From assembly GCF_009905375.1 (NCBI RefSeq), contig NC_133652.1, positions 21,401,262 to 21,465,261 of the forward strand: 64,000 nt of DNA, in the 5' to 3' direction. Origin of the DNA: Apium graveolens (lineage: Eukaryota > Streptophyta > Magnoliopsida > Apiales > Apiaceae). Made by a program: the position numbers and the translations under genes. Positions 37,500 to 48,797 of this stretch are shown here, in pieces; within the stretch, counting starts at the first letter, position 1; every line of letters starts with the position of its first letter. The notes beneath the pieces were generated by a model. The model was not told where the DNA came from. It saw nothing but the letters and a program-made list of their open reading frames with translations, and searched no databases.

Positions 37500-39680
37500 T
37501 ATTAGTTAGCAAAAGTTTATTGAACCCGTAATCATTTTTGCGTATTAGTTATAATTATTAGTTATATTTATAATATTATTTTTTTTATTAATTTTAATAT
37601 ATAAATAAAAAAGTTTAATTTTTTTCGAAAAGGAGTTTAGTTAATTATATTTTATATTAATGGAAATAAAATAATATATTCAATCAAAAGATATTTATTA
37701 TAATATTATAACATTTTTATATTTATATCAATATTTTAAAATAAACATTATAAAATAAAATTTAGTAATTATTATGAACATTAATTACATATAAAATAAG
37801 ATATATGACTAAAACATATATTAATATATTAGAATTTTTATAAATTTAGTTAACAATAAAATAATTTTATCACACTTAATATTACATATTATTATTTTTT
37901 TATAAATAAAATACAAGCAATACATCTATACATATAATTATTATTAAGATATATACACCACTTTCATATTATAATATTATATATATAAACCTTAAATATG
38001 TTATAAAAAATATAAATAATAAAATTTAAAATAAAATTTAGGTTATATTAGGGTTAATATGGGCAGGAAATGAGGTGAAGTATTATAGATTATGGCTGAA
38101 TAATCAACAAATATCTAAATCTATGATATATCTAATACATCAACAGGGTTCGCTGAGCAAATTTAATCATAAATACAGTAATTAATATCTGTACATGATT
38201 TGTTTTAACCATTAATGTTCATTCATTATTATATAATTAATACCGATTCATTCATGTAATTTTTATTACCTCAATTAAAACATCATTAATATAACTCATT
38301 CATTATTATATATTTAATACGGATTTATTCATGTAATTTTTATTACCTCAATTAAAACATCATTAATATGCAAGTCATTAACAATAATTTCTTCATAAAA
38401 TTTACATACTCTATTAAAAAAAATTAGTATACAAAATTTAAATGTTAACCCTTAAATAAGAATTCATATAATACATAATTGACTTACTAATATTGATTAG
38501 TTGTTGCATACTTAGTATATATATTTATTTATAACTAATTATTATAGAGATACATGCATGCATCATATAATACATAAGTTATCTCATAAGTGACTTACTA
38601 ATATCGATTAATTATTGCATACATAATATATATATATATTTATAACTAATTATTATATAAATACATGCAAGCATGCATATATCCATATATACATACATAC
38701 ATATATCCATACAAACATATTATCAGAGCAAAACAATAAAAATCTTATATTACCCTGAGTTTGTTTTTCTATTTGGCATGTGGTAGTCATGTCTTGTTCT
38801 TTTTTTTTGCTTCGAAAATTAAAAACCTAATATTCAAATGAAATTTCTCTTTTAGTTAATAATTCAATTTTTTTTGTCTACAAAAAATAAAATTGTACAT
38901 ATTTTTAACGTAAGTTAAATTCTAAAGAGGAGAATACATAAATTATTAATTATCAAATTAATAATATAAATAAGTAAATTTTAAATATAAAGTAAAAATA
39001 ATTATTAATAGTAATAGTAATAATTTTAAATTTCATTAAAAAATAAAAAATATTTAATTTGAATAGCAGGTCTATAAAATATATATATTAAAAATTCTAA
39101 TAATAATAATTATTATTATTATAGTAATAATAATTATTATTAATTTATTATTATAAAAAAATAAACAATATTAATACATGAGAAACTTGAGTTCAAAATC
39201 ATGTTATTTATAAAAAAAAGTGGTAGTACATTTAAATTATAATAAAATTTATTTTTATAAAATATTATTGTTTGTCGTTAATCTTAATGACAAAATATAT
39301 ATATATAGATAGAAAGATATGCAAAAATCGTACAAAATTTTACTATTAAAATAAAATTTATTTATTTATATTAATTGGTCAAACTTGAGTAAAGAATACT
39401 TCGTCTCTCTTCACCCCCGCCCCGAAAAACAGTACAGCGCTCATTCGCTTCGCACCGCAATTATGACATCCCTCCTCTCTCACTTCACACCCACCTTTAA
39501 TCACACAGTTGACTGACATATACCATATTTATCACATTATACTCTACTATAAATATTTGCGAATTAAATATTAAAAACAAATCAACTAGAGAAACTTATA
39601 TATTAAATATGATTATGTGCATCGCAACCATTTATACCTCTAACTGAATAAATATTTATATTTAATCATGTCATACTTTA
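37500..39680. other. Very AT-rich intergenic DNA with short tandem repeats
   Basis: No gene. An approximately 90 bp duplication lies at 38,245-38,395 ('attcatgtaatttttattacc' twice). Another of about 105 bp lies at 38,455-38,660 ('tgacttactaatat(t/c)gatta'). Poly-(TAA) runs lie at 39,095-39,160. A less AT-rich patch at 39,400-39,510 shows no ORF I trust. Confidence 0.6.
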
Positions 39681-39689
39681 AGTGTTATA

Positions 39690-39965
39690 TTCTTATATTT
39701 ACACAAAAAAAAATCAGGACTTTCATATATATATATATAGACACACACACATATATATGTATATATAATATATATACATATATATATATATTCTTATATT
39801 TACACAAAAAAATTAAATTTAGGACTTTCATATATATATATATAGACACACACACATATATATATGTATATATAATATATATACATATATATATATATAT
39901 ATTCTTATATTTACACAAAAAAATTAAATTCAGGACTTTCATATATATATATATATAGACACACA
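39690..39965. repeat. Tandem repeat, ~110 bp, three copies
   Basis: The unit 'ttcttatatttacac(a)n', then 'aggactttcatatatat', 'agacacacacac' and an (AT)n tail, recurs at about 39,690, 39,792 and 39,901. Most of each unit is microsatellite. Open frames of about 95 codons on both strands here are by-products of the repeat. Confidence 0.85.
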
Positions 39966-40562
39966 CAACTATATGTATATAATATATATGTGTGTATATT
40001 TATGTGTTAATTTATGCAAAAAAACCCTTTAACTTATGGTCTTCATAATTCATAAAATATATGATTATGTTGGTTTACATTGGTATTTTACGGCGTCATC
40101 ATGGCGTGAACGAATAATATTAACTAAAATAAATAATTTTGGTAAAGTTTACATATGAAATACAACCAAGAAGCGCCTAGTATGTCGAGAGATGTGAATT
40201 TATTAATATTTTTCGAGAGAGGGGAAAGAGTTACTAAAGTCGGAAATTAAAATTGAAGAATACTAAAATTCAAATAACAATTATAAAATAAAATTTTATG
40301 TAAACAAACAACTATATCGTGCAGTAGTTTAGGTAATTACTAAAATTTCTAAAAAACTTCCATTGATCGTCCTTAACGGTGGAAAACAAGAAATGTCACT
40401 GGTCTCTACGTCAATTATAGATAAACACTATTGCACCAATGTCATCACAATAAAAATCTACTCATATACACAAATAAATCCATCAACATTCGGAGGGGGA
40501 TAACATGAAATATTATCATAAAATATAACTAAAATAATATTGATTCGTCCAATTTAGAGTAT

Positions 40563-40592
40563 GCCCCTGCATTGCACGGGCTATAAAGCTAG
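40563..40592 (+). mobile_element. Helitron-like 3' terminus (plus strand)
   Basis: Hairpin GCCCCTGCATTGCACGGGC is followed by tataaag and CTAG then T (CTAG at 40,589-40,592). This matches the usual Helitron 3' structure. The AT-rich DNA to the left, back to some point near the myosin gene, would be its body; the 5' end was not found. Confidence 0.5.
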
Positions 40593-40599
40593 TTTATAT

Positions 40600-41600
40600 C
40601 TAATAAGCCTTCTTGTTGGAGTGTTCCATTTTTTAAGTAATAGATATAATAGAGTGACACTTATATATTACACCTTGGAGATCCAAGCTGTAATGTATTG
40701 GGCAGTGTGTTAAACGTTGGTTTTGACGGTTTTGGACCTGCAAATCAAACGGACCTTGAATTTTCATTTTAAAATTTTGATTAAAAAAAAAGAAAGAAAC
40801 AAGCTGCTTGTACACCTCAATTTTGCAAATGGTGCAGGATGTGTATCTCAACTTTCATAATTGCAAAATGTATATATGAAGTTTGGAGAGAAGTACAAAA
40901 TGTGTACTTTCATTAGTGTTATATTAACAAGGAATTTCTTGTCATTTTGCTACACTTGTATTATTGATCATTTTTGCCTCCATCTTCATTAATGTAAAAC
41001 ATTATTTTTCTCCTGATCTATGGCATAAATTTTGTTGATGTGTTTATTATTTTGTTCATTGCAATAACTTAGCATGTATGATCATTATGAGATAATAAAG
41101 CATTTTACCTCATGAGATCTCGATTATAGTCGTCAGGTGTTCGTGAGTTGTTATTTTCTTTTTTTGATTTTATTGAGCTTAATATAACTGTAAGTAGTAG
41201 TGTAATCAGCTGATGATATGCTTTTGAATACATATTTGTTTGAGCCTATTAATTGTGTTTTATTTGTGTGTATGTTTAAGTGTCCTATTTTTCAATTTAC
41301 TTTACTTTTGTTTTATAATTTAATAACATCACATATTTGCATTCTAATCTTAAGTGTTTTGTCACCTTCTCTTGCATAGGTAGACTGTCCTGATAAATTC
41401 ACTATAAAAATTTATTATGGGGTGAATTTAATGTGGACCCCAAAATCTTTATTGGTGGTTCAGTCAGATATGTTGATATGTGTAATATTCATGATTTGAG
41501 TAATTTAAAAATATGTAATATGGCTGAAGATTATTAGGAGATTATTTGAAGTGTTGGAAGCATTTGAATTTCGATCGAAATGAGTGTTATAGATCAAATC
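40600..41600. other. Intergenic, no feature identified
   Basis: Moderately AT-rich with no convincing ORF or terminal motif. The last few hundred bases may be an eroded 5' extension of the LINE relic that follows. Confidence 0.4.
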
Positions 41601-41609
41601 TATGTTTCA

Positions 41610-41952
41610 CTTTAGGAAGGCTTCGGTACTTGTAAATATGTCTCCAACTAAAGAATTAAACTTTCAGAGATAAATGAGGCAGGATGATTCATTATCTCCA
41701 TTTTTGTTTAATATTGTTGGAGAAGTATTTCATTTTCTTGACGGAAAGAGCTAAGAAGGAAGGGCTTATTCAAGGTGTTTCAGCTGTTGCAGAAGATACC
41801 ATCGCCTTTCTCAAACCAGAGATAGAAAATATAAGAAACACTAAAAGGGTTCTGCAATATTTTTAAATTAATTTTCACCAAAATTCAACTTTTCTCATGA
41901 GATGTGCCTGATCAAAAGAATGGGCTGATATCTTAGAATGTGCAGTACAGTC
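41610..41952 (+). pseudogene. LINE reverse transcriptase relic, truncated by LTR insertion
   Basis: Broken frames translate to typical LINE (L1-type) RT blocks in order: ASVLVNMSPTKELNFQR, RQDDSLSPFLFNIVGEVF (first frame, about 41,673-41,738), then after a frameshift GLIQGVSAVAEDTIAFLKP and IRNTKRVLQYF, and last WADILECAVQS at 41,921-41,952. The expected catalytic FADD motif is degenerate (AEDT). The relic stops exactly where the gypsy LTR begins, and the LINE does not resume after that element. Confidence 0.75.
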
Positions 41953-43267
41953 TGTTGACGGGGAATTTGGTATCAACAAAATTTGAGGTTCGTCGCCGGA
42001 ATCAAGATCTACGATGGTGGTTTTTCGCCTGAAAAGTGAGCGGAGTGTGGTGGTTGTGATAAATTGGGGGCTGAGATTGCTTAGGATTGGTGGTGGCTCC
42101 TTATGGCTCTCGCTTTCGACCCCTTACAATTTGCCTATGTATCCCTATTTATAAGGAATCAAACCCACGTAGTTCTTGGGGAACAAGAAATCTAATGGGC
42201 TTAGACTTCTTATTCCCAGGGCCGGTCTAGAATCCATCTTCCGCTAGTTTTAGGAATGTCCAACTATGAGGCCCAACCGTGAAGGCGCAAGGCTCATTTG
42301 TAATCGCAGGACTTCATGGATAATGCATCTCCCTGCGCAAGGATAACATTCCGCTATAGCTATCTCCCTTGAATTACGAACGCAGGTATAGCCACGGTTC
42401 ACCCCAAATGTCAGACGCATCCCTGTCCCCCGAATGAGGATAACCCACCAGATAGCAGGACAGGTGATCCCAAGCTCTTGGGTGCAAAGTGCAGGATGAC
42501 TCCAAAGTTCTTCAACGAGGACACCCATTGAATACAAGAACAGAGTTCCCAAAGCACACACCAAAGTTAACCCCGCATCCCCAACGAGGACACCCGTTGA
42601 ATACAGGAGGAGGCCTTCAATCATCAGGCATACCCCTGTAGGCCTTCAAGCTTTTCACGGACATCCCCCTCATTGACCGTCTCAAGGAGGGAATTCTTCA
42701 AAGAGTACCTGCAACAAATACGTTAGTGAAAATAATCCTCCATTGCTCCTTACACGCTTGTCTTGCTTTAAACTTACTCTTGATCATGCATTCTTCACAC
42801 ATAGGACGCGTCCTGAACGATTGGGCGCGTCCTGACCCTACGAACTCCACATATTGCTATATCTTCCAAGTATCTCTATTTGCTTTGTCTTGAATGAGAA
42901 CAAGCTCAACCATCCCAAAGTGTGCATCTCCAGGAGGCAGGACGCGTCCTCCCCTTATAAAATACACATATTCTCCTTGCATGGCAACCTTATTACATGT
43001 ACAGCTCATCCCATTATTTTTACTTATCAGGGCGCGTCCTGCACCTTGGGCGCGTCCGCCTCCTTTCAATATCTTCCTCCTCATCTCTTTACATGACAAC
43101 CCAAAGTACAGTCTATACAATCGTGGACGCATCCTACATATACAGGGCGCGTCTTCGCTTCATACAATGCAGACCAAAACCTAATTATTCATCTGTTTGC
43201 CCCAATTCAATTCCAATTGACCCGTATTTGACCCGAGATGATCCAATACCAAATTTTGGCTATAACA
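41953..43267 (-). repeat. 3' LTR of element I
   Basis: Begins TGTTGACGG and ends GGCTATAACA on the plus strand. A TATA-like sequence (minus strand TTATAAATAG, about 42,145-42,155) probably marks the U3/R boundary. It carries several GGRCGCGYCC motifs in 42,800-43,150. Confidence 0.85.
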
Positions 43268-43285
43268 ACTACCCCCGATTTCCCT
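43268..43285 (-). other. Polypurine tract of element I
   Basis: Minus strand AGGGAAATCGGGGGTAGT abuts the LTR end at 43,267. The counterpart in element II at 57,655 has the same GGGGGTAGT core. Confidence 0.65.
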
Positions 43286-44099
43286 ATGAAGTTGGAAACA
43301 AAATTGGAATTCTAATATCTACATCCAAGCAAAAATTTGTGTCATCCTCCACTCGTATGAGTATGCGTCTTCTGCATCTTCCTCTATGAGGGCGCATTCT
43401 CAATTAAGGTCGCGTCTTCGGAATCTTATCATCCTTATTGACCATGACGGCGCCCTCTCACTCTTTGCCGCGTTCACAATTGTCATTCACATTTCTTCCC
43501 GCCTTCACCTATGAATACCCCTTCTCTTCTTGATAACTTTAACCTTGGTTTGTCTAGAGAGATTTACCACTTATGTACCATATCTCTAAGCTTACATGAG
43601 ATAACTCGGCGTAAGAAACAAGAGAATTTGTACAAAAGTGTGCACCTCACATACCTTGGAAAAGCACAATCCATTAACAAAGGTTTGAGGGTTCTCTAAC
43701 TTTTTCATCCCAGTATTGGTCTCCCATGAGTGCGCCTTAAACTGAAAGGGTCATCATATGAGGGCGCGCTCTAAGGAAAACGCGACCAGAATGAAACACT
43801 AGCTCTCTGATCTTCAAGTAATAAATAATCTTTGACGCAAAAAGGACGTGCCTTGTTGGTGATAGTGATCCTTCCACCGATGACACAATACCATTCTATA
43901 TTTGATTTTCTGCTTCTTTCCAAATCATGACTCCAAACCGCTGATCTCATCTTTTCCACAAATAGCGTGATTCATTTATTCAAATCAAAGTCAAAACTTT
44001 TACAATCTTCTTCAATCATCTATTTTTAGAGGGCGCGCCCTTTAAAGAGGCGACGTCTTCCTCAAATAATTAACATCATTAGAGGGTGCGTCCTCCTTA

Positions 44100-45300
44100 C
44101 AAGGAGCGTCTTGCTCGATGAGAGGAGCGTCCACGTCGACAAGGGTATCATTCTTGGAGGGCGCATCCTCTATGAGAGGAGCGTCCACCTCCACAAGGGG
44201 AATCATCCTTGGAAGGCGCTTCTTCTCTAAGAGGAGCGTCTACTCTGACAAGCTAACATCCTTGGAGGGCGCGTCCTCTCTAAGAGGAGCGGCTTATCTC
44301 GACAAGGTCTTCATCTTTGGAGGGCGCGTCCTCTCTAAGAGGAGCGGATTATCTCGACAAGGTCTTCATTTTGGACTGCGCGTCCTCTCTAAGAGGAGCG
44401 GCTTATCTCGACAAGTTAACATCCTTGGAGGGCGCGTCCTCTGTTAGATACGCATCCACCTCGACAAGGGAAATCACCCTTGGATGGTGCGTCCTCTGTA
44501 AGAGACGTATCCACCTCGACAAGGGTATTCATCCTTGGAGGGCGTGTCCTCTGTCAGAGACGCATCCACCTCGACAAGGAAAATCATTCTTTGAGGGAGA
44601 TACCTCTGTAAGAGGAGCGTCTACCTCGACAAGCTAACATCCTTGGAGGGCGCGTCCTCTCTAAGAGGAGCGGCTTATCTCGACAAGGTCTTCATCCTTG
44701 GAGGGTGCATCCTCTCTAAGAGGAGCGGCTTATCTCGACAAGGTCTTCATCCTTGGAGGGCGCGTCCTCTCTAAGAGGAGCGGCTTATCTCAACAAGGTA
44801 ACATCCTTGGAGGGCGCGTCCTCTGTTAGATACACATCCACCTCGACAAGGGAAATCACCCTTGGAGGATGCGTCCTCTGTCAGAGACGCATCCACCTCG
44901 ATAAGGGAATTCATCCTTGGAGGGCGCGTCCTCTGTCAGAGACGCATCCACTTCAACAAGGGAAATCATTCTTTGATGGAGCTACCTCTGTAAGAGGCGC
45001 GTCTACCTCGACAAGCTAACATCCTTGGAGGGCGCGTCCTCTCTAAGAGGAGCGTCTTATCTCGACAAGGGTATTCATCCTTGTAGGGCGCGTCATCTAT
45101 CAAAAACGCATCCACCTCGACAAGGGAAATCATTCTTTGAGGGAGCTACCTCTGTAAAAGGCGCGTCTACCTCGACAAGCTAACATCCTTGGAGGGCGCG
45201 TCCTCTCTAAGAGGAGCGTCTTATCTCGACAAGGGTATTCACCCTTGGAGGGCGCGTCCTCTGTAAGAGCAGCATCTACCTCGACAAGGGTCTTCTACAG
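44100..45300. repeat. Tandem array, ~55-57 bp unit, ~20 copies, inside element I
   Basis: The unit reads roughly 'cttggagggcgcgtcctct', then '(c/g)taagagg(a)gcg(t/g)c' and 'ta(c/t)ctcgacaagg..ttcatc'. Its landmark 'gagggcgcgtcctct' recurs at about 44,264, 44,319, 44,373, 44,427 and on to 45,250. Each unit holds one GGGCGCGTCC motif and a second partner (GAGCGTC or GACGCATCC). Variants alternate in blocks ('ctctctaagaggagcg' or 'ctctgtcagagacgc'), suggesting higher-order amplification. Long open frames across it reflect the repeat, not genes. Confidence 0.9.
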
Positions 45301-46770
45301 AATCTTCATGTAATAAAACTAAATCAAAGATCAATATTTTTAGAAGGCTTTTATCTTCAACAAAGCTCAAGCGATGCAGAAACTATCTCTTGTTGAAACA
45401 TCTCCCAACGAGGCATCTCACGAAGTGGCATCTGATAAAGGGCATCTCACTCTCAGAGACATTTTCTTGAAGTTGAGCGTTTCCTTAAACATGAGTATTT
45501 TTTCGACCTTAAGCATCTCTCTTATTTTTAGGAAAAGTCATGTACCTTACTCATGTGGCAATATGTAACACCACAAAACTAATGAGAGGTAACCTACCCC
45601 CGAGCGTGCACCTTGTCAAAAGTACTTTGTAGCCTCATCTTCCTCATCTGAACTAATGCAACTCCCACATTCCCTTTTTGCTAAAGACAACCAAATGACC
45701 TTGGTAATCATATCGAAAGAAGAAACCTTAACATGAGCCAGATATGCTCAGGGTGCGTCCTGAAAACTCACTCAGATTATTGAGGATGTGAGGGCACGTT
45801 CGCTGAAACTAAACTCTCGACATACTAGGAAGATCATTGTACTTCATTTGCTTCTTTATAAATCATGTATGTAATGTCGAGGAAGATCACATGGGTATTT
45901 CAACGAAGGCGCGCCTTGAAAGAGATAGCCTTGGAGAGTTTACTTATAACTGTTGAGGATATAACATTATATCCTTAGATAGATGAGCTCATTCATGTCC
46001 AGGGGCCTCACCTTGACAATCAAGGGGCGCGTCCTAGGATTCATGGTACCTCTACTCTGATAGATTCTTTTCTCTTGAAGTTCCAATATTAAGATTCTCC
46101 TTGTGGTCAATAAAGTTCACCTCACCATCAATATTTTTTTCGAGGGCGCGCCTTAAGGAAAGGATGCGTCTTGAAAGATGAGGAATTAGTTCCAGTCGAG
46201 CCATTCTTCAAGTAGTGACTATAACTCATCTGATTATCATGACCTCTTCATTGAAAAATTCCATAGACTTTTTCTTCTGAGGGTGCGCCCTGGGAGGGCA
46301 ATTCTCCACTGAATGTTTCACATGCAGAAGGCGCGTCTTAATATATTGTGACGCAGCGCTTGGTAACTCATGAGATTTTTTCCTGATAAGATTTCCTACC
46401 AGCAATAAACACAATTAATATGGAACTTGAAATGTTACTTGGAGGACGCGTCCTAGAGGGACAGACGCATCTAGTCGGTGAATTCTCTTGGAATTTGCTG
46501 GAAGTCGTCTGGGCCCCAAATTTCTTAATCAAGGCGCGTCCTAAGAGTTTGTGGGGATTTTCTCCATGCCAAGTCTACTTCCCAATCCTCTTCCTGCACA
46601 AGTCCCATAAACGAGTAACGAAAAATACAATGAAACTAGTTGAGTGTTTCCTTGAGGGATCGTCTTAAAGGCGATGACTAGCTCATGATAGTAATGCCTT
46701 CTTCTCGGAGTTTTCTCCTCCCGATCGTCCTCAGATTTGCGCCTGACTAAGTCTTCTGATCTGAATAGTG
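45300..46770. other. Element I interior with dispersed GGRCGCGYCC motifs
   Basis: Non-coding, with motif copies at about 45,908 (GGCGCGCC), 46,026, 46,145, 46,330, 46,445 and 46,533. No retroviral domain in any frame by eye. Confidence 0.6.
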
Positions 46771-46774
46771 TTCT

Positions 46775-47025
46775 CAAATCTTCTAAATCAAACAGGATTG
46801 TTCATTCTTCTTATTGGAATATGATTCTTCAATCTTCTAAATAGAATAGGATTCTCCAATCTTCTAATTAGAACATGATTCTCCCATCTTCCAGATCAAA
46901 TAGAACTCTTCAATCTTCTAATTAGAATAGGATTCTTCAATCTTCTATAACAAATAGGTTTCTCCCAATCTTCTTAATGGAATGGGTTTCTTGCAATCTT
47001 CTAAACCAAATAGGATTTTTTGGTA
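46775..47025. repeat. Imperfect ~27-37 bp tandem repeat
   Basis: A unit like 'caatcttctaa(t/a)(t/c)a(g)aataggattctt' occurs about eight times, next to the 5' end of element I. It is AT-rich and lacks the GC palindrome. Confidence 0.75.
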
Positions 47026-47480
47026 AAAATTCGTAGCTGTTGTTTTCCTCTGTTTCCGGGTTGATCAACTTGGATTCTCGTAGCCATATCATCTCTGAAT
47101 TAAAGAGAATTCAATAAGCTTCGCGTAGGCTGTAAGATCGTCCAAATCTGACTTACGGAACTCAAGATAAAGCCCAAACAGTGTAAGTAAATCGCCTAAC
47201 CCATCAAATCCGAATTTCGCATCCAACTTCGCTCCTTCGTGGCCATAGCTGAAAACTTCAACCCCCATGGTTGGAAATCATCATCCATGAATCTCCGTCG
47301 TAGTCGCGGATACTACATTCAAATAACCTTCGACCCCCTAGCCGAAAATAGTTACTCACAGATCTCCTTCGTGGCCGTTGTTTGCAAACTCCTCTGTGGC
47401 TTTCCTTCAATTCTTGTGTAAAAAACCTTCATCGTGATGAGACATCTCTTCCTCCTAAGATTATGATATTAATCAGCACC

Positions 47481-47496
47481 CCTCCTTCTAGCGCCA
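47481..47496 (-). other. Primer-binding-site-like sequence of element I
   Basis: Minus strand, three bases past the 5' LTR: TGGCGCTAGAAGGAGG. TGGCGC is the common start of Ty3/gypsy tRNA primer sites; I did not assign the tRNA. Confidence 0.45.
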
Positions 47497-47499
47497 ATT

Positions 47500-48797
47500 T
47501 GTTAACGGAGGAATTTGGTATCAACAAAGTTTGAGGTTCGTCATCGGAATTAAGATCTACGATGGTGGTCCTTCGCCTGAAAAGTGAGCGGAGTGTGGTG
47601 GTTGTGGTAAATTGAGGGCTGAGATTGCTTAGGGTTGGTGGTAACTCCTTATGGCTCTCGCTTCCGTCCCCTTACAATTTGCCTACGTATCCCTATTTAT
47701 ATGGAATCAAGCCCACGTAGTTCTTGGGGAACAAGAAATCTACCGGGCTTAAACTTCTTATTCCCAGGCACGGTCCAGAATCCATCTTCCGCTAGTTTTA
47801 GGAATGTCCAACTATGAGGCCCAACCGCGAAGGCCCAAGGCTCGTTTGTAATCGCAGGACTTCACGGATAAAGCATCTCCCTGCGCAAGGATAACATTCC
47901 GCTATATCTATCTCCCTTGAATTACGAACGCAGGTATAGCCACGGTTCACCCCAAATATCAGACGCGTCCCTGTCCCCCGAATGAGGATAACCCACCAGA
48001 TAGCATGACAGGTGATCCCAAGCTCTTGGGTGCAAAGTGCACGATGACTCCAAAGTTCTCCAACGAGGACACCCGTTGAATACAAGAATAGAGTTCTCAA
48101 AGCACACACCAAAGTTAACCCCGCATCCCCAACGAGGATACCCGTTGAATACAGAAGGAGGCCTTCAATCATCAGGCATACCCCTCGAGGCCTTCAAGCT
48201 TTCCACGGACATCCCCCTCCTTGACCGTCTCAAGGAGGGAATTCTTCAAAGAGTACCTGCAACAAATACGTTAGTGAAAATAATCCTCCATTGCTCCTTC
48301 CACGCTTGTCTTGCTTTAAACTTACTCTTGATCATGCATTCTTCACACATAGGATGCGTCCTGAACGACTGGGCGCGCCCTGACCCTACGAACTCCACAT
48401 ATTGCTATATTTTCCAAGTATCTTTATTTGCTTTGTCTTGAATGAGAACAAGTTTACCCATCCCAAAGTGTGCATTTACAGGAGGCAGGACGCATCCTCC
48501 CCTTGTAAAATACACATTTTCTCCTTGCATGGCAACCTTATTACCTGTACAGCTCATCCCATTATTTTTACTTGTCAGGGCGCGTCCTCCTCCTTTCAAT
48601 ATCTTCCTCCTCATCTCTTTACATGACAACCCAAAGTATAGCCTACACAATCATGGACGCATCCTACATATATAGGGCGCGTATTTGCTTCATACAATGC
48701 AGACCAAAACCTAATTATTCATCTTCTTGCCCCAATTCAATTCCAATTGACCCGTATTTAACCCGAGATGATCCCATACCAAATTTTGGTTATAACA
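47500..48797 (-). repeat. 5' LTR of element I
   Basis: Matches 41,953-43,267 with scattered substitutions and an 18 bp deletion near 48,590, where two neighbouring GGCGCGTCC copies of the other LTR have collapsed into one. Confidence 0.85.

Larger units (their letters stand above)
41953..48797 (-). mobile_element. Gypsy-family LTR element I, non-autonomous (no pol)
   Basis: Two LTRs of about 1.3 kb (41,953-43,267 and 47,500-48,797) both start TGTT(G/A)ACGG and end TATAACA. The interior of about 4.2 kb has no gag, protease or polymerase. The polypurine tract (minus strand, next to 43,268) and the primer-site-like TGGCGC (minus strand, next to 47,499) put the element on the minus strand. LTR and PPT-side sequence match element II, so both belong to one family. 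The interior is mostly a 56 bp tandem array and other repeats carrying the GGRCGCGYCC motif. The flanking 5-mers (cagtc, cgata) do not match, so the element or a flank has been rearranged. Confidence 0.85.

Noticed and set aside
37072..37512. Minus-strand 146-codon frame over the CT-rich leader
   Set aside because: Low-complexity Ser/Leu/Pro translation of a CT-rich 5' UTR. The myosin ATG lies within it in a better context.
42250..42624. Minus-strand 124-codon frame (also at 47,798 and 56,733)
   Set aside because: It recurs because it lies in the LTRs of one gypsy family; no domain recognised and similar shadow frames exist on the other strand.
44118..45019. Plus-strand open frames of 88-109 codons rich in GASSLRGA-type repeats
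   Set aside because: They follow the 56 bp tandem array frame by frame. There is no start context or domain, and the LTR element is on the other strand.
44100..45300. CRISPR-like regular spacing
   Set aside because: Units are contiguous tandem copies with no unique spacers, in a eukaryotic retroelement.
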